A stretch of 64,000 nt of DNA from Spirosoma aureum (GCF_011604685.1 NZ_CP050063.1:952501-1016500), one strand, 5' to 3'. Positions 51,453 through 61,104 are shown, counted from the first letter of the stretch. Notes: generated from the sequence alone by a model not told the origin. Translations and numbers: made by a program.

Positions 51453-52583
51453 ATGAACCAATTACGCAACTGTATTTTAGGAATTTCATTTGGGTTAAGT
51501 ATGGCCGCACAAGCCCAGTCTGGTAAAGAAATTATGTACGTTGGTACGTATTCTGTTCGGGGGAGCGAAGGCGTTTATGTCTTTGAATTTGATCGGGCAG
51601 CGGGTACAATGCAACCCCTTCAGTCCGTTTCAAACGCGAAAAGCCCGTCTTTTCTGGCCATTCATCCGTCGGGTAAATACCTGTACTCGGTCAACGAAGG
51701 GGCCGATAAACTTGGCGGTGTTAGCGCCTACGCCATTGACAAGGCAACCGGTAAGCTTCAATTTCTGAATGGCCAGTCGTCACTTGGGGGAGGCCCCTGT
51801 CATATCAGCATCGATCAGACTGGAAAAACGGCATTTGTGTCTAATTATGGGGGTGGGAGTTTGGCGGTGCTGCCGATTAACGCCGACGGCACATTGAGTG
51901 CAGCCGCCGATAGCGTTCAGGACGCTGGTACAGGACCGAATGAAAAGCGTCAGGAAAAAGCACACGTTCACTCAGCAACGCTGGCACCCGATAATCGATT
52001 TGTCTACGTAGCTGATTTGACCACTGATAAGCTCAATATCTTCGATGTAGATGCCAAAACTAGTACGGTGAAACCCGCTTCAACGCCTTACGTCAGTGTA
52101 AAGCCTGGTTCTGGGCCGCGCCATTTTACATTTCATCCGAATGGGAAATACGCTTATCTGGTCGAAGAATTAACCTCGACCGTGGCTGTACTTTCCCGTA
52201 ATCCGAAAACGGGTGCCTTGACCGTAATTGAGGATAATGTTAAAACGCTTCCTGCTGATTTTACGGGCCAGAATACCAGCGCCGACATCCACATTGATCC
52301 GTCGGGCAAGTTTTTATACCAGTCTAACCGGGGTGCTAACACGTTGGCTATTTTCGCTATCGGTAGTGATGGAAAGCTAACGAAGGTGGCTGACCAGCCC
52401 ACAGAAGGCAAAACGCCCCGCAATTTTCTGATTGATCCTAAAGGGGATTTTGTTTTCGTGGCTCATCAGGATTCGGACAATATCACGATTTTTAAGCGCG
52501 ATCAGAAAACAGGCAAGCTAACTTACACGGGTCAGTCGGTGAAAGTTCCGGCCCCGGTTTGTGTGATTATGGCTAGCCGATAA
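51453..52583 (+). CDS. Lactonase-fold protein (6-phosphogluconolactonase/YbhE family)
   Basis: A seven-bladed beta-propeller protein of 376 residues with a signal peptide (GISFGLSMAAQAQ), so periplasmic, which does not suit the cytosolic 6-phosphogluconolactonase role. It contains MYVGTYSVRGSEGVYVFEFD, FLAIHPSGKYLYSVNEG, GGGPCHISIDQTG, SVKPGSGPRHFTFHPNGKYA and PRNFLIDPKGDFVFVAHQDS, as in family members. It more likely hydrolyses a sugar lactone outside the cytoplasm. 45 bp after the aldo/keto reductase gene. Confidence 0.87.
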   Translation: MNQLRNCILGISFGLSMAAQAQSGKEIMYVGTYSVRGSEGVYVFEFDRAAGTMQPLQSVSNAKSPSFLAIHPSGKYLYSVNEGADKLGGVSAYAIDKATGKLQFLNGQSSLGGGPCHISIDQTGKTAFVSNYGGGSLAVLPINADGTLSAAADSVQDAGTGPNEKRQEKAHVHSATLAPDNRFVYVADLTTDKLNIFDVDAKTSTVKPASTPYVSVKPGSGPRHFTFHPNGKYAYLVEELTSTVAVLSRNPKTGALTVIEDNVKTLPADFTGQNTSADIHIDPSGKFLYQSNRGANTLAIFAIGSDGKLTKVADQPTEGKTPRNFLIDPKGDFVFVAHQDSDNITIFKRDQKTGKLTYTGQSVKVPAPVCVIMASR

Positions 52584-52658
52584 CGTAATTTTGTGGGCTC
52601 ATTCGCAACAGAATGAGATTTTGCAACTATAAAAATTAACTCTAACTCCCTGTTCTAA

Positions 52659-53255
52659 ATGAAGTATTTTATTGCCATTGGCTTCGTGCTGAGCGTTCTG
52701 GCCTTCACGGCTCCAACTAAAACGATCAATCTTTTTAACGGAAAAGATCTTTCTGGATGGAAGATTTATGGTACAGAAAAGTGGTATGTCGAAAATGGAG
52801 AACTCATCTGCGAGAGCGGTCCTGATAAGAAGTACGGCTATCTGGCAACCGAAAAATTCTACAAGAACTTTGACCTATCGCTCGAATTCAAACAGGAGGC
52901 TAACGGAAACAGTGGTGTGTTTTTTCGTTCCACCATTGATGGCACCAAAATTAGTGGCTGGCAAGTAGAAGTAGCCCCACCCAACCACGACACGGGTGGC
53001 ATTTATGAATCCTATGGCCGGAACTGGCTCGTACAAATCCCCGACGAGAAAGAAAATATTCTGAAACCTGGAGAGTGGAATAAACTTCGCATTCGGGTTG
53101 ATGGCGATCATGTTCAGACCTATCTCAATGGTACTGAAATGGTCGATCTTCACGACGAAAAAATCGGAAAGGGTGAAGGGTCAGTAGCCCTGCAAATCCA
53201 CGATGGCGGTGGTATCAAGGTCCGCTGGAAGAACTTAAAATTGCAACCATTATAG
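52659..53255 (+). CDS. DUF1080 (3-keto-disaccharide hydrolase-like) protein, short form
   Basis: A 198-residue exported protein with a concanavalin-like beta-sandwich fold. After a signal-like N-terminus (KYFIAIGFVLSVLAFTAP) the diagnostic LFNGKDLSGWKIYG appears, then SLEFKQEANGNSGVFFRS and LQIHDGGGIKVRWKNLKL. Members of this family have been shown to cleave 3-keto-glycosides; others are uncharacterised. A second, larger DUF1080 protein lies at 54500. A GC-rich hairpin follows the stop. Confidence 0.88.
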   Translation: MKYFIAIGFVLSVLAFTAPTKTINLFNGKDLSGWKIYGTEKWYVENGELICESGPDKKYGYLATEKFYKNFDLSLEFKQEANGNSGVFFRSTIDGTKISGWQVEVAPPNHDTGGIYESYGRNWLVQIPDEKENILKPGEWNKLRIRVDGDHVQTYLNGTEMVDLHDEKIGKGEGSVALQIHDGGGIKVRWKNLKLQPL

Positions 53256-53257
53256 TA

Positions 53258-53293
53258 AACAGGTAGCGCGGCTTTTCGGCCGCGCTACCTGTT
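53258..53293. terminator. GC-rich hairpin at convergent gene ends
   Basis: A perfect 15-bp stem (53258-53272 with 53279-53293), loop TTTTCG. It begins 3 nt after the stop of the DUF1080 gene and overlaps the stop codon of the minus-strand gene by 2 nt. No T-run follows. Confidence 0.65.
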
Positions 53294-54389
53294 ATAAGTC
53301 AACGTACGACATTGTATGAACATCGTCGGCCCTGGTGTTGACAAATTTCTTCTCTGGTTTATCGTAGTCGGTAATATACAATCGGTTACCTTTCAGGAGT
53401 ACTTCGGCGGGCTGGTCGATTTGCCCGCTTTTACCGTCTGTATCGCCGTTCTGCACGAGCGTAGTCACCTTGCCATCCGGCGCAATACGCATGACCGCAT
53501 TCATACGGGAATTGCATAGATAGATGAGATCGGTCTTACGATCTACGATCAGGCCATCTACGCATGGAATCTTCTCGCTCACCTTCACTACAGCTTTAGA
53601 GGCCAGGCTTCCATCGGGTTTAAGTGTTAGTTTATAGAGCGTTCCATCGCCAAAAGAGCCCGTGTAGAAATTGCCCTTGCTGTCATAATCCAGTCCGTCT
53701 GCGCCATTGTCGACTCCTGTTTCGTTGACCTCCGTTGTAAAGGTTGCCAGAATATGAGAGTCTATCGTTCTGGTCTTCAGTGAAATACGTCCTTTGTTTA
53801 ACTCATCGAGCGTAAAGTGAAATACGGCGCTGCCTTTGTCATTGTTGGGCATGTCCCATTGGCTGTCGGTGACATAGATCGTATTGCCTTTCCACACGAC
53901 CGCATTCGATAAGCCAAAACCCGTAACAACCGGTTCCACACCTTGTGCTTTGCCATTTTTTATTCGCACCCGCATTAACCGGGATTTATAATTCTTGTCG
54001 TTTTCGAATTGATTGTCGGCGTAGTACAGATTGCCATCGGGCCCAAACGCCAGATCCATTGGGCAGGCATGTTTGGTATCTGGATGTACGGGCAAGCCTG
54101 TGAAGAACTGAACCGAGTCGGGTGCAAACTTTACCAGAACGCCGGGATAACTATTGTCGGCCAGATTAGGAACTGAAAGGAAAATGGAGCCGTCGGGAGC
54201 CAGTGCCATGCCATCGGGTGTGTTGTATTTTTCTGGCAATGTATAGAGTAGTTTGGGACTGCCGATCATCGAAACGGTTTCCTTCGCACTATCGAGATCG
54301 CCGGTATTGACTCCTTTTGAGTTTTCTTTTTTCTGGCAGCTAGTGGCCAGGCCCAGTCCGAGTAGAACGGGAATAATGAACTGTTTCAT
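53292..54389 (-). CDS. NHL/SMP-30-like beta-propeller lipoprotein
   Basis: A 365-residue envelope protein with a lipobox (LATSC, Cys at about residue 18). Six or seven propeller blades are visible, for example TPDGMALAPDGSIFLSVPN, CPMDLAFGPDGNLYYAD, NGADGLDYDSKGNFYTGSFG and VDGLIVDRKTDLIYLCNS. This is the gluconolactonase/regucalcin-like (SMP-30) or NHL pattern; Glu/Asn/Asp metal ligands cannot be assigned with certainty. Between two DUF1080 genes, a lactonase role in sugar oxidation is a reasonable inference. Confidence 0.8.
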   Translation of the reverse strand: MKQFIIPVLLGLGLATSCQKKENSKGVNTGDLDSAKETVSMIGSPKLLYTLPEKYNTPDGMALAPDGSIFLSVPNLADNSYPGVLVKFAPDSVQFFTGLPVHPDTKHACPMDLAFGPDGNLYYADNQFENDKNYKSRLMRVRIKNGKAQGVEPVVTGFGLSNAVVWKGNTIYVTDSQWDMPNNDKGSAVFHFTLDELNKGRISLKTRTIDSHILATFTTEVNETGVDNGADGLDYDSKGNFYTGSFGDGTLYKLTLKPDGSLASKAVVKVSEKIPCVDGLIVDRKTDLIYLCNSRMNAVMRIAPDGKVTTLVQNGDTDGKSGQIDQPAEVLLKGNRLYITDYDKPEKKFVNTRADDVHTMSYVDL

Positions 54390-54499
54390 AGTATAACGTC
54401 GAGTAAGTAGAACTATGCCGACGTAAACCGAATGTTCGCGTAAAAGTTGAAAACGTTTAGCCTAAAGCGGATCCCCTTATTTAACCAGCGCTTATAGCA

Positions 54500-55348
54500 A
54501 TGAAATTACTTTTTCTGACGGCCTGTGCCAGCCTGCTCGTTTGTATTTCTGCCGTTGCGCAGCCGTCTCAAAAGCCAGGTAATTGGCAATCATTATTTAA
54601 CGGAAAGAACTTTAGCGGTTGGGAAACATACCTGGATAAACCTTATGTCAAAGACAGTCCGGATCGTAAAACGCCACCTTTGGGCTTGAACAACGACCCC
54701 AACCATGTGTTTTCGGTAGTTACAATAGACGGTAAACCCGCTTTACGGATATCGGGCGAAACTTTTGGCGGTATCAATACACTGGCCGAGTTTGAAAACT
54801 ACCATCTGCGGCTAGAGTTCAAATGGGGAACCCAGAAATGGCCACCCAAACTCGACCGTCCCCGCGATAGTGGGCTACTTTACCACAGTGTTGGCCCGCA
54901 TGGTACACCAATGCTGTGGATGGAATCGTTCGAGTTGCAGGTTCAGGAAGGTGATTGTGGTGACTACTGGGGTGTCATGAACGTGCTGGCCGATATTACA
55001 GCTCGCAAAAATGAAAAGGGGGCCTACGTTTATCAACCCGGAGCTGAACTGGTAACGTTTCAGGATAAAACACCAGTTGGCCGGTCATGCCTTAAAAATC
55101 CTGATAGTGAAAAGCCCTCTGGCCAATGGAATGTGCTGGAACTTTACTGCTTTGGCGATACCTGCCTACATGTGATGAACGGAAAAGTCAATCTGGTTCT
55201 GACACATACGCGCCATCTGGTCAATGGCCAGACTGTTCCGCTTACAAAAGGGAAGATTCAACTACAGTCGGAAGGGGCTGAGGTGTTTTACCGAAATATT
55301 CAGGTTCAGTCCATTAGTCTGTTACCTCCCGAACTGCTTCAGCAGTAG
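54500..55348 (+). CDS. DUF1080 (3-keto-disaccharide hydrolase-like) protein, long form
   Basis: A 282-residue exported protein (signal peptide LFLTACASLLVCISAVAQ) with the DUF1080 signature LFNGKNFSGWETYLD. Unlike the short paralogue it has an insert (KPYVKDSPDRKTPPLGLNND) before the second strand, then LRLEFKWGTQKWPP, RDSGLLYHSVGPHG and SFELQVQEGDCGDYWG. The end (GKIQLQSEGAEVFYRNIQVQ) matches the family. Both paralogues bracket the NHL-like lipoprotein gene, which supports a joint role in glycoside breakdown. Confidence 0.88.
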   Translation: MKLLFLTACASLLVCISAVAQPSQKPGNWQSLFNGKNFSGWETYLDKPYVKDSPDRKTPPLGLNNDPNHVFSVVTIDGKPALRISGETFGGINTLAEFENYHLRLEFKWGTQKWPPKLDRPRDSGLLYHSVGPHGTPMLWMESFELQVQEGDCGDYWGVMNVLADITARKNEKGAYVYQPGAELVTFQDKTPVGRSCLKNPDSEKPSGQWNVLELYCFGDTCLHVMNGKVNLVLTHTRHLVNGQTVPLTKGKIQLQSEGAEVFYRNIQVQSISLLPPELLQQ

Positions 55349-55368
55349 CTAGCTTTTGGAAGAGTAAA

Positions 55369-55854
55369 CTAAATCTCGCTCAGCAGGTCTTCCAGGTCCA
55401 GAGAATGCGTATACATGTCAATGGAGCCATCCGGTTTACGAGGCCATTGATCCATTGGGCGATCCCAGTAGAGTTCAACGCCATTCCGATCCGGATCATT
55501 GAGGTACAATGCTTCCGACACGCCATGATCTGACGCACCGGTAATCGGGTACTTTGCCTCGATAAGCCGCTGTAGGGCTACCGCCAGATCCCGACGGGTT
55601 GGGTATAAAATGGCCGTATGAAACAAACCTGCTGCCCGAACGGGGGCTGGCGGGGCATCTTTGCTATACCATGTATTCAGCCCAATATGATGATGGTAAC
55701 CTCCGGCCGAAATAAAGGCCGCTTCTTTCCCATAGGTGGTTATGAGCGAAAAGCCAAGCAAATCGCAGTAGAATGCCAGAGCACGGTCCAGATCTGAGAC
55801 CTTAAGATGAACGTGACCAATGCGGGTTTGAGCAGGGATTATGTAAGAGGACAT
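55369..55854 (-). CDS. VOC family protein (glyoxalase/extradiol dioxygenase fold)
   Basis: A 161-residue metalloenzyme-fold protein. It has RIGHVHLKVSDLDRALAFYC, with the first ligand His, then HHHIGLNTW, with a second His, and NGVELYWDRP, with the Glu, as in the CatE-type extradiol dioxygenase-like subgroup. The complete second module of CatE-size proteins (about 280 residues) is missing, so a dimer probably forms the site. Substrate unknown. Confidence 0.85.
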   Translation of the reverse strand: MSSYIIPAQTRIGHVHLKVSDLDRALAFYCDLLGFSLITTYGKEAAFISAGGYHHHIGLNTWYSKDAPPAPVRAAGLFHTAILYPTRRDLAVALQRLIEAKYPITGASDHGVSEALYLNDPDRNGVELYWDRPMDQWPRKPDGSIDMYTHSLDLEDLLSEI

Positions 55855-55933
55855 AGCCTAACGGATTAAGCAGATACGGCTAAATTTAAGTTAATACAAC
55901 TGAACAGGCATAACATACAAAAGATCCTGACCA

Positions 55934-56383
55934 ATGAACATACTTGATATTAGTCTGGCTGGTGTAGTCGGCACAGCACTCATGACGGCCTTTATGTATG
56001 CTATGACTTTCCTGACCGAACGGGTCCTGAAGGTAGTGAAAATTCTGGGGACAATGCTGACCTTTCAAACATCGCCCGATGGAAAATTATCGGATCGGCC
56101 ACGGGCTATTTCAGTCGGAATCATTGCCCACTATTTTATTGGCATTCTGTTCGCATTGTGTTATGGCTTACTGTGGTCGTGGGGAATTGGTAGTCCGGAT
56201 TTACAATCAGGCATTTGGCTGGGGATTGGCAGCGGGCTTGTTGCTATTGCGTTTTGGTATGGATTCTTTGCTATTCATCCAAATCCACCGGCAATACCTC
56301 TAAAGCATTATTTAGTCACGCTGTTTCTGGGGCATATCGTTTTTGCGTTTGGCGTTATCATTGCCTATAATTATCTGAAGTAG
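55934..56383 (+). CDS. Small four-helix membrane protein of unknown function
   Basis: A 149-residue hydrophobic protein with four predicted transmembrane helices: around LAGVVGTALMTAFMYAMTFL, IIAHYFIGILFALCYGLLW, IWLGIGSGLVAIAFWYGFF and FLGHIVFAFGVIIAY. I do not recognise a named family with certainty. A short DGKLSDRPRA loop separates helices 1 and 2. Alone between the VOC gene and the protease gene. Confidence 0.72.
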   Translation: MNILDISLAGVVGTALMTAFMYAMTFLTERVLKVVKILGTMLTFQTSPDGKLSDRPRAISVGIIAHYFIGILFALCYGLLWSWGIGSPDLQSGIWLGIGSGLVAIAFWYGFFAIHPNPPAIPLKHYLVTLFLGHIVFAFGVIIAYNYLK

Positions 56384-56516
56384 CATCATACTGTCTGGGT
56401 ACTTGCCTTCCTGCCGAAGCGGTCTTATTTTTAGGTTAATTTGTTTGCAGATACAAGTACTGTATCTGCTTTTGTCAACGAACAGATTCCTCTCAAAAGT
56501 TAACCAAGCTCTTTGA

Positions 56517-59500
56517 ATGTGCACGTCAACAACTTTACTTTTTCGCATTTTACTGGCTGCCTCATTGACCTCCCCGGTATTGGGGCAGACTCAACCGGTT
56601 GGGCCGGCCCCCAAATTTGCCTTTGCTGAGCCGAGTCTTTCGCCCGATGGAGCCGAGATCGCGTTTGTATCGGGCGGTGATATCTGGACCGTGCCTGCAT
56701 CAGGGGGCGAAGCCCGACTGCTGGTATCACATCCCGATAATGAATCGCGACCACTTTATTCGCCGGATGGTAAATACCTGGCCTTCGCTTCGTCGCGCTC
56801 GGGCAACGGTGATATTTACCTGTTGGCACTGGAAACGGGAACGATCAAACGCCTTACCTACGATGATGGCGCTGAAGTGCTCAACGCGTGGTCGCGTGAT
56901 GGTAAGATGGTCTATTTTCAATCGACCAGCCGCGATATTTCCGGTATGAACGACATTTATCGGGTGCCTGTTTCTGGGGGGACGCCGATGGCAATAACGG
57001 CCGACCGTTATGCCAATGAGTTTTATGGAATGCCTTCGCCAGATGGCAAAACACTGGCTTTTTCGGCGCGGGGTATCGCATCAAACCAATGGTGGCGCAA
57101 AGGGCATAGCCATCTGGATGAGTCTGAAATCTGGCTGTATCGTATCGACGCAAAAAAAACAGGTTCGGCTTACGAGCGCCTTACCGAAGGTGGGGCCAAG
57201 GAACTGTGGCCGATGTGGAATCAGGATGGGAAAGCGCTTTTTTACGTGTCGGATCGCAGCCAGGGGCAAAATCTATGGATACTCCCCCTTGGTGGCAAGC
57301 CCGCAATGTTGACCACATTCAACAGCGGTCGGGTGTTGTGGCCATCAATTAGTTACGATGGCCGGGCTATTGTCTTTGAGCGTGATTTTCAACTCTGGAA
57401 ATACGATGTAGCCAGCCGACAGGCCGCTCCTGTTTCGATCAGACTTCGGGGTGTTGCCGCAAGCCCTGCCATTGAGCACCTGAAACTAACCAATCAGTTT
57501 CGCGAAATGGCTTTATCGCCCGACGGGAAAAAAATTGCATTTATTGCTCATGGAGAGGTATTTGCCGCATCTGCCAAAGACGGGGGGGATGCTACTCGAA
57601 TTAGCCATAGCGCAGCCAACGAATCGCAGCCCGTATGGACGCCTAATAGCCGTAGCCTTGTGTATGTATCGACCCGCGACGGTGTAGCTCATCTTTACCG
57701 TTACGATTTCGCAACGCGCGACGAAACCCGCCTGACAGACAGTTCGCTGGATGATGGTTCCCCTGTATTCTCTCCGGACGGTAAATCGCTGGCCTTTGTT
57801 CGAAATGGTCAGGAGCTTCGTGTGCTTGACTTGTCCGCAAAAAAAGACCGACTGTTGAAAAAAGCCTATCTGGGTCGCCCGCCGTTTGGGTCTAACGGGT
57901 CTGTTGTCTGGTCGCCCGATGGGAAATGGATTGCGTTTGCTTCATACGGAGCCAAAACCTTTCGAAATATCTCAGTGATTCCGTCTGCTGGTGGCGAAAG
58001 CAAGCCAGTTAGCTTCCTGGCCAATACCTTTGGCGGTAACGTTAGCTGGAGTCCCGATGGAAAATACATCCTGTTCGGAACGACCCAGCGAACCGAAACT
58101 GCGCAAATTGCCCGCATCGATCTGGTTCCGCGTTCGCCTAAATTCCGGGAAGACCAGTTTCGGGATTTATTTAATGAAGAAGTTCCCAAGACGCTGAAAC
58201 CTGCACCAACAACACCTGCCACCGCCAAGACAACCACCCGCGATACCACGGCACGAGTATTAGGCGATACGGCTAAAGTAGAGAAGGGAGGATCTGCAAA
58301 AATCGTTTTTGAGGATATTCGTCAGCGGTTGAGTCTGCTGCCCGTTGGCGTAGATGTAGATGCACATACAATCAGTAAAGACGGAAAAACGCTGTTGTTG
58401 ATCGCAACCGTAGCTGGTCAGCAGAATTTATATACCTACTCGCTTGATGAACTAGGCCGTGAGCAAAGTGTAGCGCGACAACTTACCTCAACCGCTGGAA
58501 ATAAAAACGGCGCGCAATTTTCGCCCGATGGTAAAGAGATTTTCTATTTGGAACAGGGCAGAATTCAGTCTATAACCCTGGACAGGCGAGAAGCCAAACC
58601 GCTAAACGTGACAGCGGAAATGGACGTCGATTTCAGCGATGAAAAAGTACAGGTTTTCCGGCAGGCCTGGGATATTCAGAGCAAAGGTTTTTACGATTCC
58701 ACCTTCCACGGCGCCGATTGGAAAGCGGTTCGGGCCGAGTATGAGCCATTGGCCGCTGGTGCCCGTACACCCGACGAGCTTCGTCGTCTGATTAGCCTGA
58801 TGTTAGGTGAATTGAATGCGTCGCACTCGGGTATCTCAGCTCCGGCGGGTTCGGTTCAAACGACTACGGGTCGCATTGGGCTTCGTTTCGACCGGGACGA
58901 ATACGAAAGTAAGGGCAAGTTGAAAATCACAGAGGTCATTGCGCTAAGCCCTGCCGCCCTGTCGGGTACAATTAAACCCGGCGATTACTTAGTGGCTATC
59001 GACGATACGAAAATAACAGCCTTGACCAACCTTGATCAGCTTCTTGAAAACCAGGTGAACCGGCGAATTTCGCTTATGGTGGCTCCTTCGGCTGATGGAA
59101 CTCCACGTGAGGTGACCATCCGGCCAGTCAATCAAACGACAGAGAAAGGACTGCTTTACAAACAGTGGGTACAACAGCAACGTCAGTATGTCGATAAGGT
59201 CAGCGGGGGGCGACTCGGCTACGTACACATGTACGATATGTCGGCCGAATCGCTGGCGCAGCTGAGCCTCGATCTGGACGCAGATAATCACGCTCGGGAA
59301 GGAGTGGTGGTTGACGTTCGGAACAATAATGGCGGTTTCGTGAATGCGTATGCGCTCGATGTGTTTACACGGAAAGGATACATGACCATGACCTCACGCG
59401 GACTACCGTCGGCTCCGGCCAGGACACAGTTGGGTCAGCGTGCACTGGAAACGCCTACCATTCTGGTAACGAATCAGCACTCGCTCTCCGATGCCGAAGA

Positions 59501-59804
59501 TTTCACGGAAGGCTACCGGACGCTTAAAGTTGGTAAGGTAGTTGGCGAACCTACGGCGGGGTGGATTATCTATACATCGGCCGCGCAACTCATCGATGGC
59601 TCAAATCTGCGGCTACCATTTTCTAAAATCACAGACAATACCGGCAAAAATATGGAGCTGGCCCCACGGCCTGTAGATATTGCCGTATCGCGGCCAATTG
59701 GCGAGAGCTATACCGATAAGAATAGCCAGCTGGATACTGCCGTAGCCGAATTGCTGAAAGAACTGAACGAAGCTAAAGCCTCAAAACTGAGTAGCGGCAA
59801 ATGA
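56517..59804 (+). CDS. Tricorn-like protease: TolB-type propeller, PDZ and S41 peptidase
   Basis: Exported serine protease of 1095 residues with signal peptide (LLFRILLAASLTSPVLGQ). About 650 residues form two stretches of TolB/PD40 repeats (PSLSPDGAEIAFVSGGDIW, YSPDGKYLAFASSRSGNGD, WSPDGKWIAFASYGAK). A low-complexity Thr/Ala linker lies near residue 560. Then follow a core-like region, a PDZ domain (ITEVIALSPAALSGTIKPGD) and the S41 catalytic half with GRLGYVHMYDM, DVRNNNGGFVNAYALDVF and the nucleophile segment NQHSLSDAEDF. This is the tricorn order. It probably degrades peptides in the periplasm. Confidence 0.9.
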   Translation: MCTSTTLLFRILLAASLTSPVLGQTQPVGPAPKFAFAEPSLSPDGAEIAFVSGGDIWTVPASGGEARLLVSHPDNESRPLYSPDGKYLAFASSRSGNGDIYLLALETGTIKRLTYDDGAEVLNAWSRDGKMVYFQSTSRDISGMNDIYRVPVSGGTPMAITADRYANEFYGMPSPDGKTLAFSARGIASNQWWRKGHSHLDESEIWLYRIDAKKTGSAYERLTEGGAKELWPMWNQDGKALFYVSDRSQGQNLWILPLGGKPAMLTTFNSGRVLWPSISYDGRAIVFERDFQLWKYDVASRQAAPVSIRLRGVAASPAIEHLKLTNQFREMALSPDGKKIAFIAHGEVFAASAKDGGDATRISHSAANESQPVWTPNSRSLVYVSTRDGVAHLYRYDFATRDETRLTDSSLDDGSPVFSPDGKSLAFVRNGQELRVLDLSAKKDRLLKKAYLGRPPFGSNGSVVWSPDGKWIAFASYGAKTFRNISVIPSAGGESKPVSFLANTFGGNVSWSPDGKYILFGTTQRTETAQIARIDLVPRSPKFREDQFRDLFNEEVPKTLKPAPTTPATAKTTTRDTTARVLGDTAKVEKGGSAKIVFEDIRQRLSLLPVGVDVDAHTISKDGKTLLLIATVAGQQNLYTYSLDELGREQSVARQLTSTAGNKNGAQFSPDGKEIFYLEQGRIQSITLDRREAKPLNVTAEMDVDFSDEKVQVFRQAWDIQSKGFYDSTFHGADWKAVRAEYEPLAAGARTPDELRRLISLMLGELNASHSGISAPAGSVQTTTGRIGLRFDRDEYESKGKLKITEVIALSPAALSGTIKPGDYLVAIDDTKITALTNLDQLLENQVNRRISLMVAPSADGTPREVTIRPVNQTTEKGLLYKQWVQQQRQYVDKVSGGRLGYVHMYDMSAESLAQLSLDLDADNHAREGVVVDVRNNNGGFVNAYALDVFTRKGYMTMTSRGLPSAPARTQLGQRALETPTILVTNQHSLSDAEDFTEGYRTLKVGKVVGEPTAGWIIYTSAAQLIDGSNLRLPFSKITDNTGKNMELAPRPVDIAVSRPIGESYTDKNSQLDTAVAELLKELNEAKASKLSSGK

Positions 59805-59845
59805 AAAGTGGGGGGGAGGTGCAGTTCGTTTCCTCTTCCCTAACT

Positions 59846-60274
59846 CTATTCGTGTAATATCAGCAGAAAATAGGCACCTTCGTCAGAGGTGCCTTCTTCT
59901 TTTATGACCCACCCCTGCGTTTGATAGAACGATACGGCATTTGTATTTTGCTGTAAGCATTTCAGGGTTGCCGGTCGGTCTAGTTTCTCTAAACATCGGG
60001 TAAGCAGGGCTTTACCAATACCCTGACGGCAAAAACGCGGATCGATGTAAAGATTGTGGATGAAATTATCCGGTGGCCACCACGAAACAAAGCCAATGGG
60101 TTTATTGCCCAATATGGCAACCAATAATTCCTCATCCTGCGTTGCTTTATCGAAGTCATCGAGCTTAAACGTTGATACATCCAGCCAGGTGAACGTCTGA
60201 GCGCGTGAATTCAGATAAAGTTGCCGCAAATCGGCTAAATAGGCTGTTTGCATGCCACCAATCCGCCAATCCAT
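59846..60274 (-). CDS. GNAT family N-acetyltransferase
   Basis: A 142-residue acetyltransferase. The acetyl-CoA loop is in LYIDPRFCRQGIGKALLTRCL (RQGIGKA matches Q/RxxGxG/A), and NTNAVSFYQTQGWVI is the usual C-terminal segment. Acceptor unknown. It is unrelated in detail to the GNAT at 3691. Convergent with the tricorn-like protease gene. Confidence 0.86.
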   Translation of the reverse strand: MDWRIGGMQTAYLADLRQLYLNSRAQTFTWLDVSTFKLDDFDKATQDEELLVAILGNKPIGFVSWWPPDNFIHNLYIDPRFCRQGIGKALLTRCLEKLDRPATLKCLQQNTNAVSFYQTQGWVIKEEGTSDEGAYFLLILHE

Positions 60275-60456
60275 GAGTTCTTCGTTTTGCTAAAATAGAC
60301 TTCTAGCTGGTAGCTCAATACCTATAAATATAATGTTTCAGGCTATGACCAGGCCGGATCCGGTCAAGTGTATCCTTCCGTTCGATAAGTGCTATGAGTG
60401 AGTGGCAGCTGTATTGATTTGATAACCCGTAGCTTTCAGGCGAAAAAAAATTAGTC

Positions 60457-61104
60457 ATGCCCTTTTCCCGTACACTTGCGCTTTGGTTGGTTATTTGTTT
60501 TCCCATAACCAGATTAAGTGCTCAATCTTCCCAGAAATCAATGACCGGAGAGTATTACCTGACCGGAGTACGAGAAGTCGGCTCAGGTATCAAATTGAAC
60601 GCCGATTCTACGTTCGAATTCTTCTTTGCGTATGGCGCACTCGACCGCTTCGGGACAGGTACCTGGAAACAGCGAGATGAACAGATTATATTAACCAGCC
60701 GACCTCGCCCGCCCAAAGATTTTGCGCTCGTTACCAGTCGGAAAACGCCGGATAAAGGAATTACTATTCGTATTGTTGATCCCAACAAACAATTACTTCG
60801 ATACGTAGAATGTACGACCGGAAATGGTACTGATATTCGCCGTGAAATGGCAAATGCCGACGGTGAGATGCATTTCGCCAGCTTACCTGTCGAAGCAATT
60901 TCGTTGCGATTCGAGCTATGCCCGGATCGTTATTCGGCCTTCACGATTGATTCAAAAGCACATAACTATTTTGAATTCCGGTTTGAGCCCTGGATCGTAG
61001 AAGTATTTTTCGAGAATATTGCTTACACGCTTTCCGGTAAAGATCTGGAAGGTCCGCACCCGTTGCTTGAGCCCGGGAAAAAATATTCATTTGTGCGCAA
61101 TTAA
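60457..61104 (+). CDS. Exported hypothetical protein
   Basis: A 215-residue protein with a signal peptide (LALWLVICFPITRLSAQ). The mature part starts with SMTGEYYLTGVREVGSGIKL and FEFFFAYGALDRFGTGTWK, a beta-hairpin pattern like that of lipocalin-type or DUF4488-type domains, and ends with a second beta-rich domain (YFEFRFEPWIVEVFFENI). No catalytic signature. Presumably periplasmic; function unknown. Confidence 0.7.
   Translation: MPFSRTLALWLVICFPITRLSAQSSQKSMTGEYYLTGVREVGSGIKLNADSTFEFFFAYGALDRFGTGTWKQRDEQIILTSRPRPPKDFALVTSRKTPDKGITIRIVDPNKQLLRYVECTTGNGTDIRREMANADGEMHFASLPVEAISLRFELCPDRYSAFTIDSKAHNYFEFRFEPWIVEVFFENIAYTLSGKDLEGPHPLLEPGKKYSFVRN

Noticed and set aside
51453..52583. Cytosolic 6-phosphogluconolactonase of the pentose phosphate pathway (pgl)
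   Set aside because: The protein has a signal peptide and lies among exported sugar-related proteins, so the symbol pgl would be misleading.
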